A stretch of DNA of 64,000 nt from Agapanthus africanus (taxonomy: Eukaryota; Streptophyta; Magnoliopsida; Asparagales; Amaryllidaceae): positions 776,008,809 through 776,072,808 of the forward strand of contig CM057339.1 in assembly GCA_030015575.1 (NCBI GenBank), written 5' to 3'. This document shows positions 20,031 through 31,424 of this stretch, one piece after another. The first letter of the stretch is position 1. Each line of letters starts with the position of its first letter. Below the pieces are notes generated by a model. It was not told the DNA's origin and did no database searches. It was given only the letters and a program-made list of their open reading frames with translations. Position numbers and translations under genes: made by a program.

Positions 20031-21800
20031 ATCAATTGGAGGAGAGACGGCGCTATTATAATGAGAAAATGAAGCATCCTTACTCATTCCCGCGGGATAA
20101 AACGAAGAGGCTGTTCGAACTAGCAATGCGCAACAGGCTTATCAATTTGCCGAATACAAGGCGACCACCGCAACCCAGCGAAGTGAATAATCCCAATTAT
20201 TGCCCTTACCACCAAAGGGTAAGCCATCCAATCGAAGATTGGTTCGTTTTTAAAGGATGGATCGAGGATCAGTACCAACAAGGAAAGTTTGCGTTGTCTG
20301 AGAAGTGGAAAGTGAACCCACCACAACCGCACACTCCTAAGAAGACGGACACACCGGGGGCAACGTGCTCTTTTGTTGAAGAAGCTCCATGGGAGGTAGC
20401 TCTTTCGGCCAAAACCAAAAGGATGCTGAATGATCTCCAGACATGCCCGGCAATCAGGTGGAAGAATCCGCTGGAACCCCAGATTATCGAAGGGATGCTG
20501 AAGCCGCGCCCAACTCCAAAGATCAGTGGCGATAGCCAAAGCTCGCACACCCAGCCGTCGAAATCTTCGAAGAAGAAAAAGAAATCCAAGAAGCCCGTGA
20601 AGCCTAGTGACAAGCGCACGGACCTGCAGAAGCAGATTGACACGCTGGAAGAGTACAACTAAAAGGCGCGAACCCCAATCACGCTTCAGGAGTTTCTCTG
20701 CCACGTCCTTGAAGACGAAGATGATGAGGAAGACTCGTCGGATGGATCTGAGCATTACATAGCAAGTTGTCATGTGATCTCTCACTCATTGATAGACGAT
20801 GAAGAGGCTCCTTGCACCGAGAGACTGGGGGCAGGTCCCGAGCCGGAACTTTTATGGCCGTCAGACGAAATGATCGACGCCTTCCTAAATGAGATTCGTC
20901 TGAAAAGTAAAGCTGATCGGGAGCGTGAGATGGCCATCTTTGAAAAGGCTAAACGCCGGCGACTGGACGAAAGAGTCAAGACACTTCCGCCGAATCAAGG
21001 GACATCCGTCGCAAATAAAAACAAGTTCAAGACGAGAAAAATGTTTGCTAAAGTCATATCGATGGGAATGAAGCTACCACCCTCCGAAGGAAAACTCTCG
21101 GTGAAGCAGAGGTGCATCCTAGCTACTGCTTATATCATCGAAAGATTGCGCACCCCACTGAGGAGTGCAACGCTTTTAAAAGATGGTGGCAGGGTTATGT
21201 TGCTTACCGGCAACATTTTAAGCAAATGAAACGCAAAACTCGTCGGGAGCGAAGAAGTACGACAGAGGATCATAAAAGAGCTATCGACAACTGTCGCGTG
21301 GTCAACGCTGGGGGATCACAAGTTCTCACATTCGGGAAGGACTCCGATGAAGAGATGACTCTTGGCCCTCTATTCAAGGAATCCACCTTGGGAAAGGAGG
21401 GAGAATCGAAGATCTGTGAAAATATCCAGTCGCGCAATCGTACGCTGTCCGAAAAGAATCTCGGACCTGCAAACAGGAAAGATAAGGGAAAAGAGAAGAT
21501 CTCTGAAGATATCGCCCTAGATAACCAAGTCATGAAAGAGCTGACCGCCAAGGACCCGCTAAGGAAAAATAAGGTGGACTACAACATTCTGGCACACTTG
21601 AGGAAGTTATCCTCGCAACTCAGCATTCTCGATGCCCTTTTACTATCAAAAGAAGCAAGGGACTCATTGATCAAGGCGCTACAAGAGCTAGAGCAATTCC
21701 AAGCTTTTCTCGCCGAAGAAAAGATGAAGGACGAGCTGGAAGAAGTACACACAGCCGATATTACCTTCGGCGACGAAGATCTCCTACTTGGGACGTGCGA
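20030..21800 (+). pseudogene. Tat-A zinc-motif modules 1 and 2 between gag and protease
   Basis: Two related modules follow the capsid. Module 1 (about 20036-20660) has KHPYSFPRDKTKRLFELA, an NYCPYHQRVSHPIED motif and FKGWIEDQYQQGKFALSEKW. Module 2 (about 20870-21250) has a REMAIFEKAKRRRLDE helix, a SYCLYHRKIAHPTEEC motif (CX2HX4HX4C) and a basic tail. The CX2HX4HX4C finger is the usual Tat gag zinc motif and presumably binds RNA. After module 2 an acidic/Lys-rich linker leads to protease. Broken, as is the rest of the element. Confidence 0.75.
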
Positions 21801-22240
21801 GCACAACCGTCCTCTCTGTGTCTCAAGGTACTGCCACGATATATAGATAGGCAAAATCCTGGTCGACAATGGGTCCTCCGTCAATCTCCTCAATGTGCGA
21901 GTGTTGAAGGAAATCTACATGAGCGTTCAACACCTCGCTCGTGATAAGATCACCATCTCCGGGTTCGACTCCCAGTCATCATGGACCCTCGGGTCTGTAA
22001 TACTGATGCTGCGTTTCAGGCTGCTTGTCACAGACATTAAATTTCACATCATTGACGCTAAGACATGCTACAATGCTTTACTTGGTCGGCCTTGGTTACA
22101 CGAGTACAACATCATCTCTTCTACACAATATCAGTATATGAAGTATTTCAAAGATGGTCTCGAGTACACTGTGACAGGAGAGTTGAACCCATTCTCCGTG
22201 AATGAAGTCCGGAAATACAAAGACGCAAAATACTTCTTAC
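21770..22240 (+). pseudogene. Tat-A aspartic protease region
   Basis: ILVDNGSSVNLLNVRVLKEI, with the active-site Asp codon at 21864, is followed by ITISGFDSQSSWTLGSV and FHIIDAKTCYNALLGRPWLH. This is the retropepsin fold pattern of Tat-lineage elements. A linker with acidic clusters (TEEEEEIVYSG, FGSDSEDE) follows at 22290-22450. Confidence 0.82.
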
Positions 22241-22810
22241 CAGACTTTGAAGACACAGAGAGATGTCATAAACCGGAGAACAAAGCTATCACCACCATTC
22301 CGGTCTTCGGGAGTGACACCGAGGAGGAGGAAGAGATAGTTTATTCAGGTCCACCCCAATACAACAAGCCGGGACCGTCCGCTCCTATGTTGATCTTTGG
22401 CAGCGACTCGGAAGATGAGGTCCATGCTATATTCTCTGCTCGGCCTTCAATACAAACATTCGCTGATGAAGAGCAAAGTTTGCAAGTTGCCATGGTTCCG
22501 TCCAAACATCATAAAGAACTAGACGTGCTTGATGCCTATAGTGTCGAAAAGCTGCAGACGTTCTATGTCCCTCCCAGGCGAGAAGGAGAAAAGGCGATCC
22601 TATTCTACCGATCCGGGGAAACCAAAGGAGAGAAAGAAATCTGGCATGGCACAGATTCTACACTTGACAGGCTCCAGCCCATCCGTTTGCCTAGATTACA
22701 CGAACGGACTAAAAAGGGTGTTAAGGCGCCAAGGCGTACCTCTTAAGCAAACTGCGCGACAAGCACGATTCTATAACAGAATCTAGAACGTTCCCGGAAC
22801 TCAGCGCAAG

Positions 22811-23870
22811 TTGCCCAATAGGAGAATGGAAACGATCAGGCTTGGATATGTTCGGTCCAAGAAACGGGAGCTACTCCGCGACTGCTACGTCATACATGAC
22901 TTTGATGAAGAAGGGGATGCTCAGTGGGAGAATGCTAACCCTGAACCAGAAAGAGCCCCCGACGTGAAAATGCCCAGTCCGTCGTTCGAAGAACAAATGG
23001 ACAAGCTTATAAGGGAAGCCGGTCAAAAGGTCCGAGATGACCACAATCGCGAAATGGCCATCTACGAGAAAGTCAGGATGCAACGACTTCTTCAACAGGC
23101 TGCGAAAGATGAAAATGCTCCTCCCTGTCAACCCGTTGTACAAAAGGCACGACGCAGAGGCAGAAACAAACCAAAGAACGGGAAAGGCGTTCGACAGCGA
23201 CAAAGTGGTACCAAGAAGCCACACGATCAGAAGCCAAGCAATCCAGATTCATCTCTTGTAAAGAAGATGGGTCGAGCGTACTCTTTTGCCCAGGACAAGA
23301 CAAAGAAGATACTTGATCTTGCCATAAAACATCAACTGATCATACTCCCGGAGTCCAAGCACTCCAAGCAAGCAGGCGAAGTCTCTCATCCGGGCTATTG
23401 CTCCTATCATAGGGCAATAGGACATCCTATTGAAGAATGCTTCACCTTCAAGAACTGGGTCGAAGATCAATATCAGCAAGGCAGGTTCGCTTTATCCAAC
23501 AGCTGGAGGGTAACCCCACCACAGAAGCATGAACCAAAAGTCGCGCATATCGTGAGAGTAGAGCCAGATCAACATCGGTCTTCGAAGCGAGCTCGTACCT
23601 GTCACGTGATAACGCTATCAAAAGAAGACCCCGAGAATATGGATGACCTCCCCTGGTGCTTCGAAAATGATGATGACGAGGTGATCTCAGAGCTTCCACC
23701 GGCGCCGAAAGAGCTGGAAGATGGAATACATACCACTGCAGATGATCTCAAGAAAATTGATTTGGGGACGACAAGTGATCCGCGGCCGACATTCGTCAGT
23801 GAGTTGCTGTTTGAAGAAAGGGTAGCTACACTAAAAGACGTGCTTATGCAGCATAAGGATTGCTTCGCGT
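22811..23870 (+). pseudogene. Tat-A zinc-motif module 3 and linker before RT
   Basis: This is a third copy of the module, placed after protease. It has REMAIYEKVRMQRLLQQA, a basic RRRGRNKPKNGK stretch, RAYSFAQDKTKKILDLA, then GYCSYHRAIGHPIEECFTFK (CX2HX4HX4C) and WVEDQYQQGRFALSNSW. It is close to module 1 in sequence, so the block was duplicated within the element. The linker then carries a DDLPWCFENDDDEV acidic segment before RT. Confidence 0.75.
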
Positions 23871-25150
23871 GGAACTATTCTGAGATGCCAGGACTAGATC
23901 CAGAGATTGCCATCCACAAGCTGGCGATATCCCCAGACGCCAAGCTGATCAAACAAGCACCAAGGAGAATGCGGCTCGAGCTTGAGATAAGCATCAATGC
24001 CGAGGTCAAGAAACTAATCGACTCCGGTTTTATCCAAGAGGTTCAATATCCAGATTGGATCGCCAACACCGTCCCGGTAATGAAGGAAAATGGGACAATG
24101 CGCATATGTGTAGACTTTCGGGATCTCAATAATGCTTTCCCGAAGGACAACTTCACAGTGCCAGTCATCGAACTGATGATAGACAATATGTCCACTCACG
24201 AAGTCTTCTCTTTCATGGACGGCTCGTCGGGATATAACCAGATAAAGATGCATCCCGAGGATAAGAAGCACACTGCTTTCCGGACCCCTTTGGGTATATT
24301 CTGCTACAAAGTGATGCCCTTCGATCTAAAGAACGCTGGTGCCACCTATCAGAGGGCCATGACGAAGATCTTCGATGACCTCATACATGAAATCGTCGAA
24401 TGCTACATCGACGACCTCGTGGTTAAAAGCAAATCATATGAGGAACATCTCGAGCATCTGAAGATCGTGTTTCAACGCCTTCGGCAATACAACTTGAAAA
24501 TGAACCCTCTTAAATGCGCGTTCGGAGTCTCCTCGGGCAAATTCCTGGGGTTCATCGTCCGATACCGAGGCATCGAAATAGATCCGTCGAAGATCAAAAC
24601 GATCATGGAAATTCCTCCGCCAAAGACTCTCAAGCAATTGCGGTCTCTCCAAGGAAAGCTCGCGTACATTCGGCGATTTATAGCCAATCTCTCCGGCAAG
24701 TGCCGCCCCTACAGCCACCTAATGAAGAAGGGAACCCCGTTCGTCTGGGATCACAAATACCAAAGCGCACTGGATGAAATCAAGCAATACCTGCAGAATC
24801 TGCCAGTACTGGCCACTCCGGTTAAGGGAAAGCCTCTCATTCTTTATACGACCGCCCTTGAAGGTTCCTTAAGCGCATTATGGGCACAAGAGAACGACCA
24901 AGCGCATTATGAGTCGAGTTCTGCTGGGGGCAGAAAGCAATTATTCTCCCATCGAAAAGCACTGCCTGGCGTTGATCTTCGCGATAACGAAGCTCAGGAA
25001 CTATGCATTGGCGCATGAAGTCCGTCTTATATCGAAGGTGGATCCTCTCAAATATTTGATGTCAAAGGCCATACTGACGGGGCGACTCGCTAAATGGGCC
25101 CTGCTCTTGATAGAGTTCTTAATAACCTATCAGCCTCTTAAGGCAGTGAA
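23870..25150 (+). pseudogene. Tat-A reverse transcriptase and RNase H
   Basis: RT blocks present are KQAPRRMRLELE, MRICVDFRDLN, FSFMDGSSGYNQIKM, NAGATYQRAM and the catalytic YIDDLVVKS at 24403, then MNPLKCAFGVSSGKFLGFIV. The RNase H part follows, including LLGAESNYSPIEKHCLAL and AIADFLAEHPIP. YIDDLVVKS and the connection to a second RNase H are Tat hallmarks. Part of a fossil pol. Confidence 0.88.
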
Positions 25151-25254
25151 AGGCCAGGCCATCGCTGACTTCCTCGCTGAGCATCCGATACCTGCCGATT
25201 CTCCCTTGAACTGCGAATTGCCAGATGAACATGCGTTTGACACGATCGACGGAA

Positions 25255-25680
25255 GTGACACCCGATGGGAACTTTACTTCGATGGAGCATCTTCGATGAA
25301 GAAGCGCAAACAAAACACCCCCATAATCAAATCAGGAGTAGGCCTCATCTTCGTAGCTCCATAAGGAGGGATAATGCGTTTTTCCTTCTCCTTAACAGAG
25401 CCGAGGACGAACAACGAAGCCGAGTATGAAGCTTTGATAGCAGGTCTCGAGATCGCCATCGATATGGGAATTGAAAACCTTCTCATATACGGAGACTCCC
25501 AACTGGTTGTTAGTCAAGTAAACGGCGACTATCAGACGTGCAAGCCTAAGTTGGTGAAATACGGTGAGAGAGTACAGCGACTGCTGACTCAAATTCCTTC
25601 CTACACCTTGGAAAGCATACCGCGTGCAGAAAATAGCAAAGCCGATGCATTAGCCAAGCTCACTAAAGAATTGGCCGATG
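25255..25680 (+). pseudogene. Tat-A archaeal-type RNase H (second RNase H)
   Basis: WELYFDGASS, then TNNEAEYEALIAGLEIA, LLIYGDSQLVVSQVNGDYQ and PRAENSKADALAKL form the archaeal-type RNase H acquired by the Tat lineage, located between the ordinary RNase H and integrase. It is the best single marker for the lineage. Confidence 0.88.
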
Positions 25681-25889
25681 AGAACCTCGATGACTTAAGA
25701 ATCGTGGTACAGAGCTGTCGGGTTCTTGCACCGGCAGAAATATTTCCAAAGACGTACGAGGAAAAGGGAATGACCAAGCCAGCGACTCTACAAATAAAAG
25801 ACCAAGAGAAGGTTGAAGATTAGAGAGAAGTCTTCATAGACTACTTCAAATCCCGTAGAACGCCTGAAGATGCGTCCTCAAAACATCAG

Positions 25890-27030
25890 CTCATGAAGCG
25901 AGCCCTATCTTTCGCTTTCGTTAATGATACTTTGTACAAGAGGTCATTTGATTCTTTATGGTTAAGATGCCTGGGACATGAACAAGCAAAAAGGGTCGTC
26001 CAAGAAAATCACGACGGACTCTGCGGTTCTCACCAAGCCGGGCCGAAGATGAAGCTGAAGATCAAACGGATGGGTTATTATTGGCCCACGATGATCCAAG
26101 AATGCCTCGAATACGCGAAGCAATGCCACTCGTGCCAGATCCATGGGGACTTTATCCACCAGCATCTGAATCCATTACATCCGACAGTGGCTAGCTGGCC
26201 GTTTGAAATGTGGGGGACGGACATAATCGGCCCCATCGAACCAGCATCGTCCAGAGGACATCGATTCATTTTGGCGACAACTGATTACTTCTCTAAATGG
26301 GCAGAAGCAGTACCGCTGAGGGAAGTGAAGACAGAGAATATCCTCCACTTCTTCAAGATGCACGTTATTTATCGGTTTGGAACTCTGCGACGGATCATCT
26401 CCGATAACGGGCTAGCCTACAGAAGCCACAAGATCAGCCGCTTCGCACAACAGTACAACATAGACTGGAGATACTCCTCAGTTTATAATCCCCGAGCCAA
26501 CGGTCTAGTGGAGGCTTTCAACAAGACCTTGACGAAGATCGTGAAGAAGACGGTTTCCCGAAATAAGAAGGACTGGCACGAGAGACTGCATGAAGCTCTC
26601 TGGGCATATCGAATTACGTTCAAGACGGCTGCGAACACAACGCCATACGCATTGGTATTCGGTACAGAGGCGGTACTCCCCCTCAAGGTAGAGTTACCCT
26701 CTCTACGAGTGGCAGTTCATTACGAGCTAACAGACGAAGAGAATGCTCACCTTCGGCTTGAGGAGCTCGACGCCCTTGATGAAACCCGGCTCATAGCGCA
26801 AAAAAATTTAGAGGCTTATAAAGCAAAGATGAGGCGCTCCTACGAAAGATTGACTAGGCCGAGGACATTCCGCCAAGGCGAACTCGTGCGAGTGGTCAAA
26901 AGACCTATGATCCCCAATCGCGCCAAGCGAGGAAAATTCGAGCCGAACTATGAAGGCCCGTACATCATAGACAAGGTCTACCGGGGTGGAGCCTATCTAC
27001 TCATGGACATATGGTGAAAGACCTTTCAGG
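25890..27030 (+). pseudogene. Tat-A integrase
   Basis: The zinc finger part reads GLCGSHQAGPKMKLKIKRMG through CHSCQIHGD. The catalytic core reads WGTDIIGPIEPASSRGHRFI, IISDNGLAYRS and YNPRANGLVEAFNKTLTK, the D,D,E triad. The C-terminal part is FRQGELVRVVKRPM and KFEPNYEGPYIIDKVY, ending shortly after YLLMD. No chromodomain, as expected for Tat. Confidence 0.88.
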
Positions 27031-27159
27031 CTAATAAACGGTCGCTTCCTGAAGAAGTACAACACTTGACAAGTCACGGCCTAGGTCAATGATAGATGAC
27101 GACAACTATGTCCACTCGCTATCTTCCTAAGCCCAAACTCTATAAGTAGTAACCGGTTG

Positions 27160-27380
27160 ACTTTACAGCGGACCGAAACGTCCTTAAACTAACAGCGGAC
27201 CGAAACTTCCTTAAACTAACGACGGACCGAAACGTTCTTAAACTAACGATGGCCCGAAACGTCCTTAAACTAACAACGGACCGAAACGTCCTTAAACTAA
27301 CGACGGACCGAAATATCTTTAAAACTAACAACGGACCACTATGTCCTAAAACTAGCCGTTGACCGAGATATCGATAAACT
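27160..27380 (+). repeat. 27 bp tandem repeat (GGACCGAAACGTCC)
   Basis: About seven to eight units of 27 bases, each with a GGAC CGAAAC GTCC hairpin followed by TTAAACTAAC. It is related in style to the 72 bp repeats. The matching array of Tat-B is at 52290-52375. It starts ~130 bases after the integrase end. Confidence 0.85.
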
Positions 27381-27419
27381 ACGGTGGATTGCAGCATCCC
27401 AAAGCTGATACAAAAAGAA

Positions 27420-27690
27420 AGAAAAGAAAGAAAAAAGAAAACGGTATGTCCATAAGCAAAATGGGCACGGATGAAAACCCGAAAGGACTCCGTGAGTAAA
27501 AACAGCAGGGCTACTGGCGAGTCTTGTGAAAACCCGAAAGGGCGCAACCTCGTTAGAATAAAAAAAGTGAGAAGAAAAAAAAATGGTATGTCCACAAGCA
27601 AAAAAGGCACGGATGAAAACCCGAAAGGGCTACGTGAGTAAAAACAGCAGGGCTGCCGGCGAGTTTTATGAAAACCCGAAAGGGCGCAAT
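27420..27690 (+). repeat. Duplicated ~130 bp block with CCCGAAAGGG hairpins
   Basis: The block occurs twice. It contains GGCACGGATGAAAACCCG, then CCCGAAAGG, GAGTAAAAACAGCAGGGCT and a second CCCGAAAGGGCGCAACCTCG. CCC-GAAA-GGG is a minimal stem with a GNRA-type tetraloop. Tat-B has the same pair at 51950-52215. Confidence 0.8.
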
Positions 27691-28300
27691 CTCGTTAAAA
27701 GACACTTGCAGGGTCCTCTCGACTTTGTTAGGAGAAACCACCTGCGTGAGATCCTTACGACTCACAAGGGAGCAACACACTTAGGAATCCCCATGATTCC
27801 TAAGAAGAAATTACACTTGCGAGATCCTCACGACTCGTAAGGAGAATCCTCTTATTGGACCCTCACGACTCATAAGATTCAAAAGTCTTAAGCTACAGGG
27901 ATCTGAACCTGTTCTTAAGCATCCCCCATAACATCCAATACTGCCCTACAAGCAGCTCAATGCTGACCCTTGTATACAATCCATGGGCGCGAATAAACAT
28001 TTCCCTAACAAAGTCCCACCGGTGACTAGGGATATGTTCGCACGGTGAGCAACCCTTGTGAGTCCTCTCGACTTATAAGGAGAAAACATTCTTGTAAGAT
28101 CCTTACGACTTATAAGAGAACATACACTTAGGAGTCCTTACGATTCCTAAGGAGAAAACATGTAACGACCGAGCGGGGCGTGACAAAACGCACCTACGAG
28201 ATCCTCACGACTTGTAAAGAGAAATACCTTCATGAGACCCTTACGGCTCATGAAGTGAAAAGACTTAGTCGACAGAATCCTAACCCTGTTTACTAAGCTA
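27690..28300 (+). repeat. Chain of loop-conserved hairpins, Tat-A 3' region
   Basis: A run of ~40-50 base units. Each has arms that pair and a loop close to ATCCTCACGA (the complement of the Tat-B loop TCGTGAGGAT). Examples are arms CTTAGGAAT / ATTCCTAAG at about 27780 and CTTGCGAG / CTCGTAAG at about 27820. Arms differ between units. A GTATACAATCCATGGGCGC block sits at 27972. No gene. Confidence 0.75.
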
Positions 28301-28690
28301 CCTTTGTTCAGCATCGACAGAGGCAAATGATGATTCGCTCCTGGCAATATCCCAGTTGTAGCGATGCTGATGCCGAAATCGGTGTCTAATCCCAAGTTTG
28401 CAGCGAAAAGCTAGCAAGCCATACATGCATAATAGCCGAAATAATGGGGCAACTTGTAAATAAAATAAATCAGCAAGTAAAAAAATGTATGCATGCAAAA
28501 TAGCCGAAATGATTGGGCAACTCGCAATAAAAAGCAGCGAGTAAAAATAAAATAAATAGCCGAAATGATTGGGCACCGCGAAAAATAGCCGAAATGATGG
28601 GGCAATCGCGACCTTCGCGATATAAAAGCTGAAATGATAGAGCATCGCGGAAAGAATTGAAAAATAAAAATGAAATTTATGCCCTACAGG
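28300..28690 (+). repeat. Tandem AATAGCCGAAATGATTGGGC units
   Basis: Five or more imperfect units of AATAGCCGAAATGATTGGGC with short linkers (CGCGAAAAAT, ACTCGCAATAAAAAGCAGCG) occupy about 28430-28650. They are preceded by a ~110 base unique block conserved in Tat-B at 51270-51400. No gene. Confidence 0.75.
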
Positions 28691-28924
28691 TGATATCATG
28701 GCAATCCCTGTATACAATCCAGGGGCGCAAACAAAGAGAGAATCGCACCCTTCCTCCCCAAGCTTCATCAGAAGGAGAGGCCAAATCGCAATGGTTCATG
28801 GACAGCCTAGAGATCATCTCAACATTCGTCTCATTACAAAAGACACAACATCAAGCAAAGCGGAACAGCGGCAACTCCCAGTTCCATGACTCGGCGGTGT
28901 ACAGATGACCGAGAGTAAAACTCC
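28690..28924 (+). other. Unique block of Tat-A 3' region
   Basis: Non-coding sequence matched on the opposite strand in Tat-B at about 50780-51030. It carries GTATACAATCCAGGGGCGC at 28710. Nothing else is recognised. Confidence 0.6.
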
Positions 28925-29214
28925 GACTCCGTGAAATGCGGATAAAGTCAACCCTTCCTGGTCACGTGGAACGCGGATTATGTCACTTTTGACCCCGTGG
29001 AAAACGTCGAGAGCGGATCCTGGTCCTCGCAGAGCACGGTAGTGAACTCGTGTGAAGCATCCAGAGCGGAGCCTAGTCCTCGCCGAACACGGCAGTGAAC
29101 CCGTGGGAAGCATCTAGAGAAAAATTCCTGGCTACATGGAACGCGGATTATGTCACTTCTGACCCCGTGGAAAACGTCCAGAGCGGATCCTGGTCCTCGC
29201 AGAGCACGACAGTA
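28925..29214 (+). repeat. 172 bp tandem repeat, first part (split by the gene-less element)
   Basis: Units of about 172 bases carry GTGAACCCGTGTGAAGCATC, CAGAGCGGAGCCTGGTCCTC and ACGCGGATTATGTCAC blocks. The array resumes at 39379 on the other side of the inserted element. In Tat-B it spans 49258-50750. Confidence 0.8.
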
Positions 29215-31424
29215 TGTAAGTGCACGGCGGCGCCCCGGCCGTCAATCCGACGCCAAAATGCGGAAGCGTAAAACTTTAATTTTGCAAACTAGCAAACCGG
29301 CACCACCGCGCACTAAACACCCGGATCGGGCCATTAAACTAGATCTAGCTAACTACAAGACGGGTTAGAGATATACCGAGCGATCCGTGTCCTTCGGTCT
29401 TCTCGTCGTCGTCCCGATCTCCCGCGGAAACTCCGGTCATCGCCTCCTCACCGGAAGGGCACCACATCGCCTGCATCTTTTACGGGCTCCCACCTCAGTA
29501 CCGAGGCAACTCGGGCACGAAGCTGGCAAGTCGACGTGCCCAAGATTTGCTGTAGAATGTAGTGTAGAGGCTATGTCTCATATGGGGGTTTTGTTGCCAT
29601 GGAGGATGGAGGAGGAGGTTGGGAAAATTGGTGCTTTCAATTTTCTAGCAAGAAGAATATGAGATGAAGAATTCCTCACATAACAAAATGAACTCTATCA
29701 TTCTCACTCCCTCAAAGTGGCCGGCCTCTCATCAAGTGAGAAATGGTGGTGGAGGGCAAACATAATACAAGAGGGAGGTGAGTGTAGGAAAAGAGAATGG
29801 GTGACCACACCCCCAAGCAATGATAACCATCTCAAATCAATTCCTAATCAACTCAAATCACCATGAATGCAAGAAATGATGATGGAAAATAATGGTATCA
29901 AAAGATGCTCATAATTAATCCATATGCAAGAAACCCCTCCACAATATGTTATTTGCAAACTTGCAATAACACCCTCCATCAAAAAGTCCGGCCGTGAAAG
30001 AACAAAGGAAAACCGGCCGGAACGGAATGCAAACTGGCAACTCCAGAAAACTGGTCCCGTAATAAATTACAGGAAAACCCCGATACTGTGCATACACACC
30101 CGCATCTATATTCCGACCGGATACAAATGCAATGAGACAAAATCTACACAGTACTATACTAGGATCCGGCTTAAACCAAAACCGGCTAGTATTATCTGTC
30201 CGATCCTGATCCGTGCAATACCGCACGTATCTGATCGAACCCTGCCATATATCCATACGGCCACTAGTACAAACCGTCCGATCCTGATCCGTGCAATACC
30301 GCACGTATCTGACCGGACCCTGCCATATCTCCATACGGCCTCTACAGCGTTTCGCCCGAAAGCTTGAGTAACTGTAAGTGTGGTGGACTCTAAAGACTCA
30401 TCAATACTATGGATGTGGATTTAACCTCTAGCATGTCAGAGGTATAAGCCAATACATGACGGGCCACCAGCTATTGACCAAAAGGGACGTCGATGAGCGA
30501 ACTCATCCTGACACCCTACTGAGCCTGTCAGTGACAATATCCGTACAGTCCGGTCCGTTCGTCTATGAGCATCGCATGGCGGGCCTAGGGTGTTGGTAAA
30601 AGTCAGACCCCCAAAGCGGTACAAGTCGTATCGGAGTGTAGCCCAGAACACCCTGAGATACTACTGGAATACCTACCAGTAAATCTCCTGCCTTGGCCAA
30701 GGACTTCGTGTAATGGCTCTCCTAGACACAGCGCGACCTCACCCCCAATACCGGGAGAGACGAACCCCTGAAGATCCGCTCACTGCCTCCATGTGGCTCG
30801 GGACTGTACCCAACTAAAACCTGTTTGCATGTCTCCTTTGAGCGTGGTAGGGTAGTAATCAAAGTACAGTGGGAACTCACACGAGACAAATGATGATCCT
30901 CAGGTCGATGAACTAACCTGTACACATGTCACCAGGGAACTGCTATCTGACGTCAGGTATAAGACCAACTAGTATGTTCCCGGCGAGTCCTGTCCGGTGT
31001 ACTCATAACCCAATGAGCACCTGTATACATCTTAGGTGAACCAACTGACACCAGTGGCTTGTGAGACCGGCCACCGCCCCTCGTCGGGGTCTCGACTGTA
31101 TACACTAGTCTACTCTGGAGAATCGATGCCCTGTCTCGAAACTCCCACGACTAGGGACCTTTTAAGGATGTGCTTATAGAATACCAGCTCCCACGTATAC
31201 GATCGCCCTCATACTGCTGGCAGTCAAGCAAGAATCCTAGGGGCTCTATCAACGTGTAATAGCGACCTGTAAGGTCACCTAAAGCAGTACATAATGATAA
31301 AGGTAAACCAGATAGCATACTATCATCTCGAGTAAGACTGTCCTACCGGGATAGGTCCTCCCTCAATCATTGCAATCACGTGCCTGTGATCCAATAATTG
31401 ACTCTGAGGGCACTATCTCCAACA
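29215..31424 (-). repeat. 3' LTR of the gene-less element
   Basis: The + strand edges are TGTAAGTGCACGGCGG and ATCTCCAACA. It is nearly identical to 37166-39378. ORFs inside (for example 29924-30367 on the + strand) recur in the other LTR and run on both strands, so they are not genes. A direct duplication around CCGTCCGATCCTGATCCGTG lies near 30200-30320. Confidence 0.92.

Noticed and set aside
29924-30367. ORF of 147 codons and its partner at 37877-38320
   Set aside because: It lies in the two LTRs of the gene-less element, overlaps an open frame on the other strand, and has no recognisable domain.
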